From: Acinetobacter populi
Lineage (GTDB): Bacteria > Pseudomonadota > Gammaproteobacteria > Pseudomonadales > Moraxellaceae
Direction: 5' to 3'
Assembly: GCF_002174125.1 (NCBI RefSeq)
Contig: NZ_NEXX01000001.1
Coordinates: 310,001-374,000, forward strand
Length of the DNA stretch: 64,000 nt
Shown here: piece by piece, positions 9,549 through 19,750 of the stretch
How the letters are laid out: each line of letters begins with the position of its first letter
Numbering within the stretch: position 1 is the first letter of the stretch
Made by a program: the position numbers and the translations under genes
Notes under the pieces: generated by a model
What the model was told of the DNA's origin: nothing
Seen by the model: only the letters and a program-made list of their open reading frames with translations
The model's database searches: none

Positions 9549-10580
9549 TTACAATTTCAAGTCGATCACAATCCGACCATCAATTTTACCAGCTTCCATC
9601 CGCTCAAAAATATCATTGATATTTTCCAATGGTTCTACACTAATATGGGCTTTAACTTTACCCCGTGCAGCAATATCTAGCGCTTCTTTCAAATCTAGTC
9701 GAGTACCCACAATTGATCCGCGTACTGTAATACCATCAAGTACCATATCAAAAATTGACAAATCAAATTTGCCCGGTGGTAAACCATTTAAGACCATGGT
9801 TCCGCCACGACGTACAATTTTTACTGCTTGTTCAAATGCTTTTGGTGAAACTGCTGTGACCAATACACCATGACAGCCATCACCTGTTGCTTTCTTAACT
9901 TCCTCGGCAACATCCTGTTTAATCGCATTAATACCAACATCTGCACCCAACTCTTTCGCCAGATCCAGCTTGGAATCATCAACATCAATTGCAACTACGT
10001 TAAAGCCCATGGTTTTGGCATATTGCACAGCCACATGACCCAAACCGCCAATTCCGGAAATTGCAACCCAGTCACCGGTTTTGGCTTCAGTCATTTTCAG
10101 ACCTTTATAAACCGTAACACCAGCACATAAAATCGGCGCAATTTCCAGTAAATCTACGCCTTCTGGAATGACACCAACATATTCTCCATCGGCAAGGCAA
10201 TATTCTGCAAAACTACCATTTACCGAATAACCAGAGTTTTGCTGTTCTTTACACAATGTTTCCCAGCCTGCATAACAATGATCACAATGTCCACACGCTG
10301 AATATAACCAGGGAATCCCGACAGTATCGCCAACTTTTAAATGTGTAATCCCCTCACCGATTTCGACAACTTCTCCAACACCTTCATGGCCCGGAATAAA
10401 AGGTACGGACGGCTTAATCGGCCAGTCACCATGCATCGCATGCAAATCGGTATGGCAAACACCTGTAGCAAACACCTTGACCAATACTTTACCTGCGGAA
10501 ACTTTTGGAATTTCCACTTCTTTAATTTCAAGCGGTTGATTAAATGCCGTGACTACGGCTGCTTTCATCATGCTTCCCAT
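9549..10580 (-). CDS. adhP: Zinc-dependent alcohol dehydrogenase, AdhP type
   Basis: A 343-aa medium-chain dehydrogenase that oxidises primary alcohols to aldehydes with NAD. Visible motifs are [15 protein letters not shown] (catalytic zinc), [12 protein letters not shown], the structural-zinc cluster [15 protein letters not shown], and the Rossmann motif [14 protein letters not shown]. Length and motifs match AdhP/ethanol-preferring enzymes. The start at 10580 (MGSMMKAAV) is supported by AAGGAG 8 nt upstream. The gene is monocistronic, separated by 302 bp from the dehydrogenase upstream. Confidence 0.93.
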   Translation of the reverse strand: MGSMMKAAVVTAFNQPLEIKEVEIPKVSAGKVLVKVFATGVCHTDLHAMHGDWPIKPSVPFIPGHEGVGEVVEIGEGITHLKVGDTVGIPWLYSACGHCDHCYAGWETLCKEQQNSGYSVNGSFAEYCLADGEYVGVIPEGVDLLEIAPILCAGVTVYKGLKMTEAKTGDWVAISGIGGLGHVAVQYAKTMGFNVVAIDVDDSKLDLAKELGADVGINAIKQDVAEEVKKATGDGCHGVLVTAVSPKAFEQAVKIVRRGGTMVLNGLPPGKFDLSIFDMVLDGITVRGSIVGTRLDLKEALDIAARGKVKAHISVEPLENINDIFERMEAGKIDGRIVIDLKL

Positions 10581-10882
10581 ATTCTATTCTCCTTGTCCTT
10601 GATTGTTATTGACATCTATTCTCATTCAATGCCAATAGTCCCAAGCTAGCATGTAAAAGGTAGGTTAAAGGTATGTCATTTTTTGCCAAATACAATTCAG
10701 TCAAAATATAATTTATTGATATTTATATATTATTTAAATATATTCCATTCTTATCGTTAGACAAACTTACAAACATACAATAATTTACACATTATTTTTT
10801 AATCTCTAGCGAAGTTCCCTTATCCATAAGATAACTTCGCTAATGATTTTAGATACCGATGATTATAATGACTCCAAAAGAA
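10581..10882. other. 302-bp intergenic region between adhP and the dadA-like gene
   Basis: AT-rich. It holds the adhP ribosome binding site and the terminator hairpin of the upstream gene (10808-10841). No ORF or further operator was recognised. Confidence 0.6.
10808..10841 (-). terminator. Terminator-like hairpin after the dadA-like gene
   Basis: AGCGAAGTT (10808-10816) pairs with AACTTCGCT (10833-10841), with an inner CTTAT/ATAAG stem. On the minus strand it is followed by an A/T-rich run rather than a clean U tract. Confidence 0.55.
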
Positions 10883-12118
10883 TCATGCGTAGGCTTGATG
10901 GATCTTATGACTAATGATTTCTGCGGTGGCGGCAGATAAAGTCCAGCCCAAATGACCATGACCAGTATTATAAAACACCCGGGAATGTTTGCCCTGCTCC
11001 ACTTTAGGCATCATATTTGGTGTCATAGGGCGTAAGCCTGACCACGGTACAGCATTACAGGCATCGAGATCAAAGTTCTCACGCGTCCATTGTAATAAAG
11101 GTGAAATTCGATCGGCACGAATATCACGATTATAGCCATTAAATTCTGCTGTGCCGGCAACCCGTAAACGATTTTCTCCCAAACGACTGCTGACAATTTT
11201 TGCCCGCTCGTCCAGTAAACTCACCCATGGCGCATTGGCTTTGAATTGTTCTGCTTCCAGATGAACTGTGATTGAATAGCCTTTCACTGGATAAATGTTC
11301 ACTCGATCTCCCAGTTGATGCGCCAGTTGATAACTACTCACACCACCACATACCAATAGTACATCAGCTTGCAGATGCTGTGGCTGAAAATGGTGTACAT
11401 TTTCCTCACTCGGCACAAGCTTTAACTCAACATTTTTCTCAGACAATTTGATGTCTGTCACTTCAACTCCAAACTGAAAATTCACACCGTATTTTTCACA
11501 GGCTTTTGCCAATCCATTGGTGAATTTAAAAATATCTCCTGTTGCATCATCAGGTGTATAGAACCCACCGACATATTCGCCTTTTAACGAAGGTTCAATA
11601 TTAATCATTTCATCAGGTGTTACCGCAAAACGCTCTAAACCTCCCTTGAGTAATAATTGATTGACTTGATTGGCAACTGCATAATCATGATCGTCGTGGA
11701 AAATATGCAAAATGCCACGCTTTTCCAAATCAAAGTCGATATTTTCCTGTTCGGCAATATCAAATAAACGATAACGTGCATCTAGTGCCAGTTTTACCGT
11801 TTCGATAGTATTTTCCTGATAATGCTGAATATTAGATACAAATTCGTATAACCACGAATATTTATGCACACTAAAGGAAGGATTGAGCAATAACGGTGCA
11901 TCGGATTTTGCAATCCATTTTAAGCCTTTTTTAATGGTGCTGATTTGATTCCAGACCTCGGCATTACATGCCGATAATTGACCACCATTGGCAAATGAGG
12001 TTTCCATCGCCGGACATAAATGTTTTTCCAGCACCGTCACTTGATGACCAAGCTTTGCTAGCATATAGGCCGACGTGACACCAGTAATTCCCGCACCAAT
12101 AATAAGAATATGAGACAT
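10883..12118 (-). CDS. dadA: FAD-dependent D-amino acid dehydrogenase (DadA family)
   Basis: A 411-aa flavoprotein of the DAO/DadA family, membrane-associated enzymes that oxidatively deaminate amino acids and pass electrons to quinones. The N-terminus ILIIGAGITGVTSAYMLAKLG is the dinucleotide fold (GxGxxG), followed by SFANGGQLSACNAEVW as in DadA. The C-terminal SGLRPMTPNMMPKV and NTGHGHLGWTLS complete the FAD site. The start at 12118 has GGAG 7 nt upstream; a longer frame to 12169 would run into the riboswitch. A glycine riboswitch precedes it, so the true substrate may be glycine, or a D-amino acid in a glycine-linked pathway (inference). The symbol is by family only. Confidence 0.85.
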   Translation of the reverse strand: MSHILIIGAGITGVTSAYMLAKLGHQVTVLEKHLCPAMETSFANGGQLSACNAEVWNQISTIKKGLKWIAKSDAPLLLNPSFSVHKYSWLYEFVSNIQHYQENTIETVKLALDARYRLFDIAEQENIDFDLEKRGILHIFHDDHDYAVANQVNQLLLKGGLERFAVTPDEMINIEPSLKGEYVGGFYTPDDATGDIFKFTNGLAKACEKYGVNFQFGVEVTDIKLSEKNVELKLVPSEENVHHFQPQHLQADVLLVCGGVSSYQLAHQLGDRVNIYPVKGYSITVHLEAEQFKANAPWVSLLDERAKIVSSRLGENRLRVAGTAEFNGYNRDIRADRISPLLQWTRENFDLDACNAVPWSGLRPMTPNMMPKVEQGKHSRVFYNTGHGHLGWTLSAATAEIISHKIHQAYA

Positions 12119-12352
12119 GAGCAAACTCCGTACAAATGTTGATTTGTTGTGGTTTGCCCCATCTGTCATTTGTACCTGAGAGTTTTGGTATATAGACCGT
12201 ATTTCAGCCTACATACCTTCCCCTTCGGTGAGCCAGAGTGGATTGATCACCCTGCGCTACTCTCCAGATTGTTTTTCATCATTACAGTCCTGTGGCCTGA
12301 GAGTTTCCGAGGCGGTTGCTCCTTCGGCGTGTACTTAAACACTCTCCCGCAA
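12119..12352 (-). ncRNA. Tandem glycine riboswitch with expression platform
   Basis: Two glycine aptamers lie in series on the minus strand. Aptamer 1 runs from GCGGGAGAG (near 12350) through CGCCGAAGGAGCAA to CTCAGGCC (near 12295). Aptamer 2 runs from CTGGAGAGT (near 12268) through CACCGAAGGGG to CTCTCAGGTAC (near 12172). These are the conserved blocks of the gcvT/glycine riboswitch class. Downstream, GTACAAATG (12175-12167), the 3' side of aptamer 2, can pair with CATTTGTAC (12138-12130) just before the SD. GGGCAAAC can instead pair with GUUUGCUC at the start codon (12159-12119). The two helices could switch SD access, which points to translational control. Confidence 0.92.
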
Positions 12353-12508
12353 TGATGTATTCAGTTAACTTAAATCAACTGATGATATATTTTTAAAGCA
12401 TGAATCATGCCAGAAAATGCTTTATAAAATTTTGAACTTTTCTCTCATTGCTTTTTAAAAAATTTCAGGCATGCTTTCGCATCATTTCTGGTTACTCGAG
12501 ATATTTTC

Positions 12509-13057
12509 ATGAAAAAGCTTCTGGGCGAAGGTGTTTTTAAATTGGCAGGCTGGACCTATCAGGCAGATCCCTCGTTACTGGAAAATAAACAAGTGATCAT
12601 CGGCTTTGAACATACCTCAAATATGGATGCGGTACTCTCCCTAGCAATTTTTGCGATTCTGGATATCAAGATTTATACCTTGATCAAAAAAGAATTATTC
12701 AAAGGGCCGCTCAAACCACTTTTAAAAGCAGTTGGTGGTATTCCTGTGGATCGGCACAACAAAGGTGATATTGTCGGGCAAATGGTAAAGGAATTTAACA
12801 CACATGATAAATTTTCATTGGTGATTGCACCGGAAGCAACCCGTGCCAAAAATAGTACGGACCGCAAGCCAATTCGAACCGGTTTCTGGCATATTGCCAA
12901 AGCCGCCAATGTACCGATTATTTTAATGTATGCCCATGCACCGACAAAATCCGGTGGTATTTTTGCCAAAATCTACCCAACCGATTTACAAGAAGACTTA
13001 AAACTGATTAAAGAAAAATATGCAGAACTAGGAATTGATATCAAAATTCCCGAATAA
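12509..13057 (+). CDS. Small PlsC-like 1-acyl-glycerol-3-phosphate acyltransferase
   Basis: A 182-aa protein of the PlsC acyltransferase superfamily, which moves acyl chains onto lysophospholipids or similar acceptors. The catalytic HX4D is HTSNMD at about residues 34-39; GGIPVDRH and the APEATR block (EGTR equivalent) follow in order. It lacks the long membrane N-terminus of classic PlsC, as do many short family members. The precise acceptor cannot be told from sequence. The gene is divergent from the riboswitch transcript and convergent with clpB. Confidence 0.82.
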   Translation: MKKLLGEGVFKLAGWTYQADPSLLENKQVIIGFEHTSNMDAVLSLAIFAILDIKIYTLIKKELFKGPLKPLLKAVGGIPVDRHNKGDIVGQMVKEFNTHDKFSLVIAPEATRAKNSTDRKPIRTGFWHIAKAANVPIILMYAHAPTKSGGIFAKIYPTDLQEDLKLIKEKYAELGIDIKIPE

Positions 13058-13118
13058 ACTTTACTAAGACAGCACGGATGACTGACATCATTGACTGAAT
13101 TTTTTAGTGACGATAAAC

Positions 13119-13154
13119 ATAAAAGCCCCTTCAATCACTTGAAAGGGCTTTTAT
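13119..13154. terminator. Bidirectional terminator between acyltransferase and clpB
   Basis: An AAAAGCCCCTTCAA arm and a TTGAAAGGGCTTTT arm form a strong hairpin with A and T runs on both sides, placed between convergent genes. Confidence 0.85.
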
Positions 13155-13166
13155 TTTCACATCAAT

Positions 13167-15746
13167 TTAGCTTAATTTTAATTTATTAAACGCTAAATGT
13201 TCACCATCTTTAGACACCACAATGGTATCTCCTGCACTAAACTCACCTGACAGGATTTGTTGTGCCAATGGATTTTCAATCTCTTGCTGAATGGCGCGTT
13301 TCAACGGACGGGCACCAAACACAGGATCGTAACCAATCTCGATCAGTTGATCCAGCGCATCATCTTCAACACGTAATCTGATTTCACGTTCACCCAGACG
13401 GTCACGTAAACGATCCAGTTGAATATCGGCAATACCACGCATTTGAGATTTTTTCAGGCTTTGGAATACCACCACTTCATCAATCCGGTTGATAAATTCC
13501 GGACGGAAATGCTGACCAATCGCAGCCATCACCACCGCATGCACTTCTTCATTGCTGGCATTCTCACCCAATTCACGCACATCTTGTGAACCCAGATTGG
13601 ACGTCATCACAATTACGGTATTTTTAAAATCGACTACACGACCTTGCGAGTCAGTTAAACGACCATCGTCCAGTACCTGCAAGAGGATATTAAATACATC
13701 CGGATGCGCTTTTTCCACCTCATCAAACAAAATCACACTATAAGGTTTACGACGCACAGCTTCAGTTAATACACCACCTTCTTCATAACCGACATAACCC
13801 GGAGGCGCTCCAACCAAACGGCTGACACTGTGTTTTTCCATAAATTCGCTCATATCGATACGAATCATGGCATCATCACTGTCAAACAGGAAATTGGCCA
13901 AAGCTTTGGTCAGTTCTGTTTTACCCACCCCTGTAGGTCCAAGGAACAGGAATGAACCACTTGGACGGTTAGGATCCGACAATCCAGCACGAGAACGACG
14001 CACGGCATTGGATACTGCGACCACAGCTTCATCCTGTCCTACTACGCGATTGTGTAAAAATTCTTCCATATGCAATAATTTTTCACGTTCGCCCTGAAGC
14101 ATTTTCGCCACTGGAATCCCAGTTGCAGCACTGACTACTTCAGCAATTTCATTATCAGTCACTTTATTACGCAGCAATTTTGGTGCTTCGTTTTCTTCGG
14201 CAACTTCATCCTGATCCAGCTGTTTTTGCAATTCCGGAATCACGCCATATTGCAAACGGGCAGCTTCGGCCAAATCACCCTCACGTTGAGCCTTTTCAAA
14301 AGCAATACGCGCCTGATCCAGTTTGACCTGTGCATCTTTAGTGCCTTCGACCAAGGCTTTTTCTTTACGCCAGACTTCTTCAAGTTCGCTATATTCTTTC
14401 TCTTTCTCGGCAATCTGCGCTTCAAGATGTTTAACTTCACCTTTAGCACCAGCATCTTCATCTTTTTTCACAGCTTCAAGCTGCATTTTCAGTTGAATCA
14501 ACCGACGATCAAGTTTGTCTAAAGCTTCAGGTTTGGAATCTAGCTCCATTTTAATTCTGGAAGCTGCCTCATCAATCAGGTCAATCGCTTTATCTGGCAA
14601 TTGACGATCTGTAATATAACGATGTGACATTTTTGCCGCAGCAATAATCGCAGAGTCCAGAATTTGCACACCATGATGAGTGGCATATTTTTCTTTGAGA
14701 CCACGTAAAATTGCAATGGTATCTTCTACACTCGGTTCATCAACCAGCACTTTCTGGAAACGACGTTCCAATGCAGGGTCTTTTTCAATAAACTGACGAT
14801 ACTCATCCAGTGTGGTTGCACCAACACAACGTAATTCACCACGCGCAAGTGCAGGTTTCAGCATATTACCGGCATCCATAGCACCTTCGGATTTTCCTGC
14901 GCCAACAAGTGTATGCAATTCGTCAATAAACAAAATCACCTGTCCGTCTTGTTTTGCCAAATCTTTCAATACTGCTTTTAGACGTTCTTCAAATTCACCC
15001 CGATATTTTGCACCGGCCAGTAGTGAACCCAAATCCAGCGAAAGTACGCGTTTACCTTTTAGACTTTCTGGGACTTCATTATTAACAATACGCTGTGCCA
15101 ATCCTTCTACAATCGCAGTTTTACCAACACCGGGTTCACCGATTAACACCGGATTATTTTTGGTCCGACGAGATAACACCTGAATAGTCCGACGAATTTC
15201 ATCATCACGACCAATCACAGGGTCAAGTTTGCCCGCCAAAGCACGATCTGTTAAATCAATGGTATATTTACCCAAAGCATCACGATTTTCTTCATGGTTG
15301 CTGGTGGTCACTTTTTCTGTTCCTCTAATTTTTTCAATCACAGTACGTAATTTTTTTGCATCTGCACCACTGGCACTGATAATTTTGCTGGTTTCACCCT
15401 GTTCTGCCAGTGCCAAAAGTACCCAGTCTGTCGATAAAAACTCATCACCTGCTTTTTGTGCATAGCTATCAGCAAGATTTAAGGCTTTTACTGCTTCCGG
15501 ATTTAAATTGACATCGCCCGTAGGATTACTAATGGTCGGTGCATCTTTAATTGCCTGCGCCAGTTTATCTTTCAGCAGGTTCAGGTTGGCACCTGCCTGT
15601 TGCAATAAACTTTGATTGGCAGGTTCTTCCAGCAAGCTCGATAAGATATGGATGCCTGCAATCGCAGTATGATCTTTACCAGTGGCCAGAGACTGGGCGT
15701 CTGATAATGTTTGTTGCAAACGATCTGTAAATTTTTCAAAACGCAT
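13167..15746 (-). CDS. clpB: ClpB disaggregase (Hsp100 chaperone)
   Basis: An 859-aa hexameric AAA+ protein that pulls polypeptides out of aggregates together with DnaK. Domains in order: Clp N domain ([18 protein letters not shown], about 1-145), NBD1 with Walker A GEPGVGKT near residue 205, a coiled-coil middle domain around 410-525, and NBD2 with GPTGVGKT near 605 followed by the Clp D2 C-terminal domain. Length and motifs are standard. GAGG precedes the ATG. A sigma-32-like promoter is present upstream. Confidence 0.98.
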   Translation of the reverse strand: MRFEKFTDRLQQTLSDAQSLATGKDHTAIAGIHILSSLLEEPANQSLLQQAGANLNLLKDKLAQAIKDAPTISNPTGDVNLNPEAVKALNLADSYAQKAGDEFLSTDWVLLALAEQGETSKIISASGADAKKLRTVIEKIRGTEKVTTSNHEENRDALGKYTIDLTDRALAGKLDPVIGRDDEIRRTIQVLSRRTKNNPVLIGEPGVGKTAIVEGLAQRIVNNEVPESLKGKRVLSLDLGSLLAGAKYRGEFEERLKAVLKDLAKQDGQVILFIDELHTLVGAGKSEGAMDAGNMLKPALARGELRCVGATTLDEYRQFIEKDPALERRFQKVLVDEPSVEDTIAILRGLKEKYATHHGVQILDSAIIAAAKMSHRYITDRQLPDKAIDLIDEAASRIKMELDSKPEALDKLDRRLIQLKMQLEAVKKDEDAGAKGEVKHLEAQIAEKEKEYSELEEVWRKEKALVEGTKDAQVKLDQARIAFEKAQREGDLAEAARLQYGVIPELQKQLDQDEVAEENEAPKLLRNKVTDNEIAEVVSAATGIPVAKMLQGEREKLLHMEEFLHNRVVGQDEAVVAVSNAVRRSRAGLSDPNRPSGSFLFLGPTGVGKTELTKALANFLFDSDDAMIRIDMSEFMEKHSVSRLVGAPPGYVGYEEGGVLTEAVRRKPYSVILFDEVEKAHPDVFNILLQVLDDGRLTDSQGRVVDFKNTVIVMTSNLGSQDVRELGENASNEEVHAVVMAAIGQHFRPEFINRIDEVVVFQSLKKSQMRGIADIQLDRLRDRLGEREIRLRVEDDALDQLIEIGYDPVFGARPLKRAIQQEIENPLAQQILSGEFSAGDTIVVSKDGEHLAFNKLKLS

Positions 15747-15785
15747 TTGTTATTATCCTCATCATAAATTTTCACGTGTTTAAAT

Positions 15786-15813
15786 AAATTGGGGGCATAC
15801 TTTATTTTTCAAG
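15786..15813 (-). promoter_or_regulatory. Sigma-32-like heat-shock promoter of clpB
   Basis: On the minus strand CTTGAAA (15813-15807) is a perfect sigma-32 -35 element. After a spacer of about 11-13 nt comes CCCCCAATTT (15795-15786), close to the CCCCATnT -10 consensus. It lies about 40 bp before the clpB start. Confidence 0.8.
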
Positions 15814-16017
15814 GTTTTTTTCAAAGCTTTTTAAATATATTTTTTAATATTTTTCATTAACTTAGAAAAATAAAAGCATGAGATTTGTCAGTTTAATAAT
15901 GGGTTGTTTACACACATTTTTCAAGCCCATTATGTTACTTTTTTTATAAAGAGTTACATCGCCCCTTATTTTTTTAAATTCACCGAACCCGCGAAATCTT
16001 CACAGCTTGTTTAAACA
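15814..16017. other. Upstream half of the 327-bp clpB/mnmG intergenic region
   Basis: An AT-rich stretch between the clpB promoter and the mnmG terminator. I see no ORF, RNA or repeat in it. Confidence 0.5.
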
Positions 16018-16051
16018 TAAAAAAAGCGGCCATATTTCTGACCGCTTTTTT
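16018..16051 (-). terminator. Rho-independent terminator of mnmG
   Basis: AAAAAGCGG and CCGCTTTTTT arms separated by 12 nt, just after the mnmG stop codon on the minus strand. Confidence 0.85.
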
Positions 16052-16073
16052 CAGCTTTATTCGGTTTTATCTT

Positions 16074-17954
16074 TTAGGCAGATTTTTTAATCTGTGCATT
16101 TTTCCGGATGGTAATCATCACCAATTGCACTGCTGCCGGCGTTACACCCGGAATACGACTGGCCTGTGCCAAGGTTTCAGGTAAAACAGTTTTTAACTTT
16201 TGCGTGATTTCACGAGAAAGCCCAGACACGATATCATAATCAAAATCGGCTGGAATTTTAGTCTCTTCCAGACGTTTCATCTGTGCCACATCTTCATGCT
16301 GACGATTGATATAGCCTTGGTATTTCACCGCAATTTCAATTTGCTCACCTACAAATTCCGATACCTGCGAATCTGTTAGTTCGGCGATCTGGGCAAAATT
16401 AATATTTGGACGCTTTAACAAATCAATGGCACTACATTCTTTGGACAAGTCGGCACCGGTCATATCAATGAATTTTTTACCCATTGGATTGTTGGGTGCT
16501 GCCCATAAATGTTGTAAACGAGAGGTTTCACGCTCTACTGCCTCCATTTTTTCACAATATGCTGCCCAGCGTACATCATCAACCAGACCCAGTTCACGCC
16601 CTGCTGGTGTTAAGCGTTGATCGGCATTGTCTTCACGTAACATCAAGCGATATTCGGCACGTGAGGTAAACATACGATACGGTTCTTTGGTTCCCAGCGT
16701 GATCAAATCGTCCACTAGAACGCCCATATAGGCCTGATCACGTTTTGGTGTCCATTCCTCTTGCTCCCAAGCACGGCGTGCAGCATTTAAACCAGCCAAC
16801 AGACCTTGTGCACCGGCTTCTTCATAACCTGTTGTACCATTGATTTGACCGGCAAAATACAGATTTGAAATGGCTTTGGTTTCCAGCGTATATTTTAGCG
16901 CTTGCGGATTAAAATAGTCATATTCGATCGCATAACCGGGACGCAAAATATGCGCATTTTCCATACCACGAATCGAACGAACCAACTCAAACTGTACATC
17001 AAAAGGTAAAGAGGTCGAAATTCCGTTTGGATAAAGTTCGTGAGTATCCAAACCTTCCGGTTCCAGAAACACCTGATGCGAGTCTTTATCTGCAAAGCGA
17101 TGAATTTTATCTTCAATAGAAGGACAATAACGTGGTCCAACACCCTCGATTACACCAGTGTACATTGGTGAACGATCCAATCCACCACGAATAATCTCAT
17201 GAGTGCGCTCATTGGTATGGGTGATATAACAATTAATCTGCTCAGGATGCATCGACACATCCCCCATAAATGACATTACCGGTGATGGGAAATCGCCCGG
17301 TTGCGGTGTCATTACGGAAAAATCGACTGAGCGTGCATCGATACGAGGTGGCGTACCAGTTTTTAAACGTCCCACCGGAAGTTTTAATTCACGTAAACGA
17401 TGCGCCAATGCGATAGAAGGTGGATCACCAGCACGTCCACCACTGGAATTTTTCAAACCAATATGGATGACGCCACCCAGAAAAGTCCCTGTGGTCAGCA
17501 CTACGGTTTTACAATCAAACCGGATTCCCATTTGGGTGATCACACCTTTGACGGTATCACCTTCCACAATCAAATCATCGGCAGCTTGTTGGAAAATATC
17601 CAGATTTTGTTGATTTTCCAGCGTATAACGAATCGCGGCTTTATAACGTATCCGATCTGCCTGTGCACGGGTGGCACGTACTGCTGCCCCTTTACGTGAA
17701 TTCAAAATACGAAATTGAATGCCGCCTTTATCAGCGGCCAGCGCCATTGCACCACCAAGCGCATCGATTTCACGCACCAGATGTGATTTCCCAATACCGC
17801 CAATGGCAGGGTTACAACTCATCTGGCCTAAAGTTTCAATATTATGTGTCAGCAACAGGGTCTGTCGCCCCATACGTGCTGCTGCTAAAGCGGCTTCGGT
17901 ACCTGCATGACCGCCACCAATCACAATGACATCATAAACTTTAGGATAATGCAT
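16074..17954 (-). CDS. mnmG: tRNA uridine-5-carboxymethylaminomethyl enzyme MnmG
   Basis: A 626-aa FAD protein (GidA) that with MnmE installs the cmnm5 group on the wobble uridine of several tRNAs. Evidence: [22 protein letters not shown]ossmann motif at the N-terminus (split here as [10 protein letters not shown] and [11 protein letters not shown]), [23 protein letters not shown] region, KTGTPPRID, and [21 protein letters not shown] segment (here ...[10 protein letters not shown]). The C-terminal helical domain ends near [10 protein letters not shown]. Length is typical. The gene is monocistronic with its own terminator. Confidence 0.97.
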   Translation of the reverse strand: MHYPKVYDVIVIGGGHAGTEAALAAARMGRQTLLLTHNIETLGQMSCNPAIGGIGKSHLVREIDALGGAMALAADKGGIQFRILNSRKGAAVRATRAQADRIRYKAAIRYTLENQQNLDIFQQAADDLIVEGDTVKGVITQMGIRFDCKTVVLTTGTFLGGVIHIGLKNSSGGRAGDPPSIALAHRLRELKLPVGRLKTGTPPRIDARSVDFSVMTPQPGDFPSPVMSFMGDVSMHPEQINCYITHTNERTHEIIRGGLDRSPMYTGVIEGVGPRYCPSIEDKIHRFADKDSHQVFLEPEGLDTHELYPNGISTSLPFDVQFELVRSIRGMENAHILRPGYAIEYDYFNPQALKYTLETKAISNLYFAGQINGTTGYEEAGAQGLLAGLNAARRAWEQEEWTPKRDQAYMGVLVDDLITLGTKEPYRMFTSRAEYRLMLREDNADQRLTPAGRELGLVDDVRWAAYCEKMEAVERETSRLQHLWAAPNNPMGKKFIDMTGADLSKECSAIDLLKRPNINFAQIAELTDSQVSEFVGEQIEIAVKYQGYINRQHEDVAQMKRLEETKIPADFDYDIVSGLSREITQKLKTVLPETLAQASRIPGVTPAAVQLVMITIRKNAQIKKSA

Positions 17955-18323
17955 GGTTATAAAACACTTAAAAAAATGACTGATTATTGTAGCAAAATTA
18001 TGCCAAAATTGATGGATATTTTACAAAATTATTTGGCTATAACCCTTGCGATACCATTAAAACGGTATAAAACCTAAAAATTATATCCAGTTAAAATGTA
18101 CACAAGATGATTTGATCTGACCGCAAATTTGCTTCTATTTAAACCTATATCACTGAATTAAAATAAAATGCCAAAAAATCCATGAATCTTCACATTTCAT
18201 CCACAATCTTTGACACTTTGTAGCAGGACTAATATACAAATCAAATTCACTATTTATCTCTGACTTCTATACTTGGAAAGTATCAAGTTGCAATGAAACT
18301 TAGCACTTAAAGAGGATATACCA
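17955..18323. other. 369-bp intergenic region before the first secreted paralogue
   Basis: Divergent promoter region of mnmG and the 18324 gene. AGGA-type SD lies before 18324. A short imperfect palindrome (ACTTGGAAAGTATCAAGT, near 18272) is the only structure seen; no known operator or ORF. Confidence 0.5.
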
Positions 18324-18725
18324 ATGAAAAGTATGATATTAAAAGCAGCCTGTCTTTCTGCATTATGTTACTCCGGCATGGCACTGGCCGCGACTGATGA
18401 ATTAAGCAAAGCTGAAGTACAAAAACAGATTCAGGTCTGTAATAAAAAAACAGCTGGTGATCTGGTTTCTTATGCTTATAAAGGCGTAACGTTTAATGGA
18501 ACCTGTCAGCAAAATGCAGAAGGCAAATTGCAGTTCCAACCACCAGTTCCAACAGGCAGTGAAGGTGCAGGTATTCAAGAACAAAATGCAGCTGCACCAG
18601 CATTAGATGCACCCTCAACCGCAGATCTACCAGCCAACGCACCGCAGATCCCTGATATAAGCGATGATGCACCACAAGCTCAAGAAGGACTGGGTGATCA
18701 ACAATTACCAGTAGAAGTTCAATAA
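18324..18725 (+). CDS. Secreted protein with Cys-FNGTC motif, unknown function
   Basis: A 133-aa protein with a Sec signal (MKSMILKAACLSALCYSGMALA, cut after ALA). The mature part has a short N-terminal module with two Cys, VCNKK...GVTFNGTCQ, then a Pro/Ala/Asp-rich acidic tail likely to be disordered. SD AGAGGA precedes the ATG. It is paralogous to the next gene (19039): both have VC-x-x-K, G-V-x-F-NGTCQ at the same spacing and a similar tail. I do not recognise a named family. Confidence 0.75.
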   Translation: MKSMILKAACLSALCYSGMALAATDELSKAEVQKQIQVCNKKTAGDLVSYAYKGVTFNGTCQQNAEGKLQFQPPVPTGSEGAGIQEQNAAAPALDAPSTADLPANAPQIPDISDDAPQAQEGLGDQQLPVEVQ

Positions 18726-18750
18726 AAGATTAACTTCTAGCATATTAAAT

Positions 18751-18780
18751 GAATATGGCACCTACGGGTGCTATATTTTT
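18751..18780 (+). terminator. Terminator after the 18324 gene
   Basis: GGCACC-TACG-GGTGCT forms a short GC hairpin followed by ATATTTTT, 30 bp after the stop codon. Confidence 0.7.
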
Positions 18781-19038
18781 GCCGCGATCTTTGGCACCTT
18801 GATCAATAAATTAGTCCCTGTGATCAACAAAGCATCGCACAAGCAGACTAAATCTAAAAATTCTTATCATTATTGTTGGCAATACTCAGGAAATATTCAT
18901 TAATTATTATTTAAATACAATAATATAAACTAAAAAAAATTTATTTTTAATGTCTGATTTATTTACATCAAATTTTAACTTTTGAACGATAACATCGCCA
19001 CGTTGCTCTCTGGTGAGCAACCTATTAGGGGAAACTAA
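18781..19038. other. Leader region of the second secreted paralogue
   Basis: The gap between the two genes is 313 bp. It contains the preceding terminator and, close to the next start, a GTTGCTC/GAGCAAC hairpin (19002-19021), followed by the SD AGGGGA at 19027-19032. No ORF seen. Confidence 0.5.
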
Positions 19039-19581
19039 ATGAAAAAAAATGTGTTGCTGTGTTCTATAGTCGCAATATGCTTCTCAGGCATGGCGTTTGC
19101 GGAAAGTGAAATCTCATTAAAAACCTTACAAACACAAGAACGTGTCTGCAAAGGAAAAAACCAAAATGATGCTGTCACATGGAATAATCAAGGTGTAATT
19201 TTTAATGGCACATGCCAACCAACATTTATTCCTGAACACAGCCGAGATCTAGATGTCTATGCTGGATTCAGTAATCAGTCTTGTGAACTTGGCAATCATA
19301 CCACAATGACATATGGTTCACAGGATGTACGCGGAAAATGTGTGCTGGCCTATCAGGCACCGCAACCAGTTGCTCAGTCCGAATTGACCACAGAAAATAC
19401 ACTATCTGTTCTGACCAGTACGTCTGAAAGTAGCGATAGTATCAATATTGATACACCTGTACTGGATGAAAAAAATCAGGATGTTTTGGAGCAAGACGTT
19501 CCCGTTGAAGGTGAAACCATTCCCGAACAAGAAAATCCGGCAGATATCAGCGCAATTGATCGTCCAATCATTACCGAATAA
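19039..19581 (+). CDS. Secreted protein, paralogue of the 18324 product
   Basis: A 180-aa protein with a signal peptide ending GMAFA-ES. The first mature segment repeats the VC-x-x-K...GVIFNGTCQ module of the 18324 product. This is followed by a second Cys-bearing segment (QSCELGNHTTMTYG...VRGKC), which may be a diverged second copy of the same fold (C...G...GKC against C...NGTC). The C-terminal 70 residues are acidic and low in complexity. AGGGGA gives a strong SD. The product is predicted periplasmic or outer-surface; function unknown. Confidence 0.75.
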   Translation: MKKNVLLCSIVAICFSGMAFAESEISLKTLQTQERVCKGKNQNDAVTWNNQGVIFNGTCQPTFIPEHSRDLDVYAGFSNQSCELGNHTTMTYGSQDVRGKCVLAYQAPQPVAQSELTTENTLSVLTSTSESSDSINIDTPVLDEKNQDVLEQDVPVEGETIPEQENPADISAIDRPIITE

Positions 19582-19750
19582 TCCCCTTCTCGATATATCA
19601 CATTCAGCGTGATATATCGATTCAGCCCCTTCCTATTTATATTTTTTGATCTGATGCTGCTTTGTAAACATATGCTTGGTGGTTTTTATATATTTCTGCA
19701 TCAATTATCCGCTACAATTAGGCAAATTTATAAATTTCCGAGCTATCTGG

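Noticed and set aside
14226..14522. Phe-rich plus-strand frame inside clpB
   Set aside because: It is the antisense of the ClpB coiled coil (Lys/Glu codons) and has no SD.
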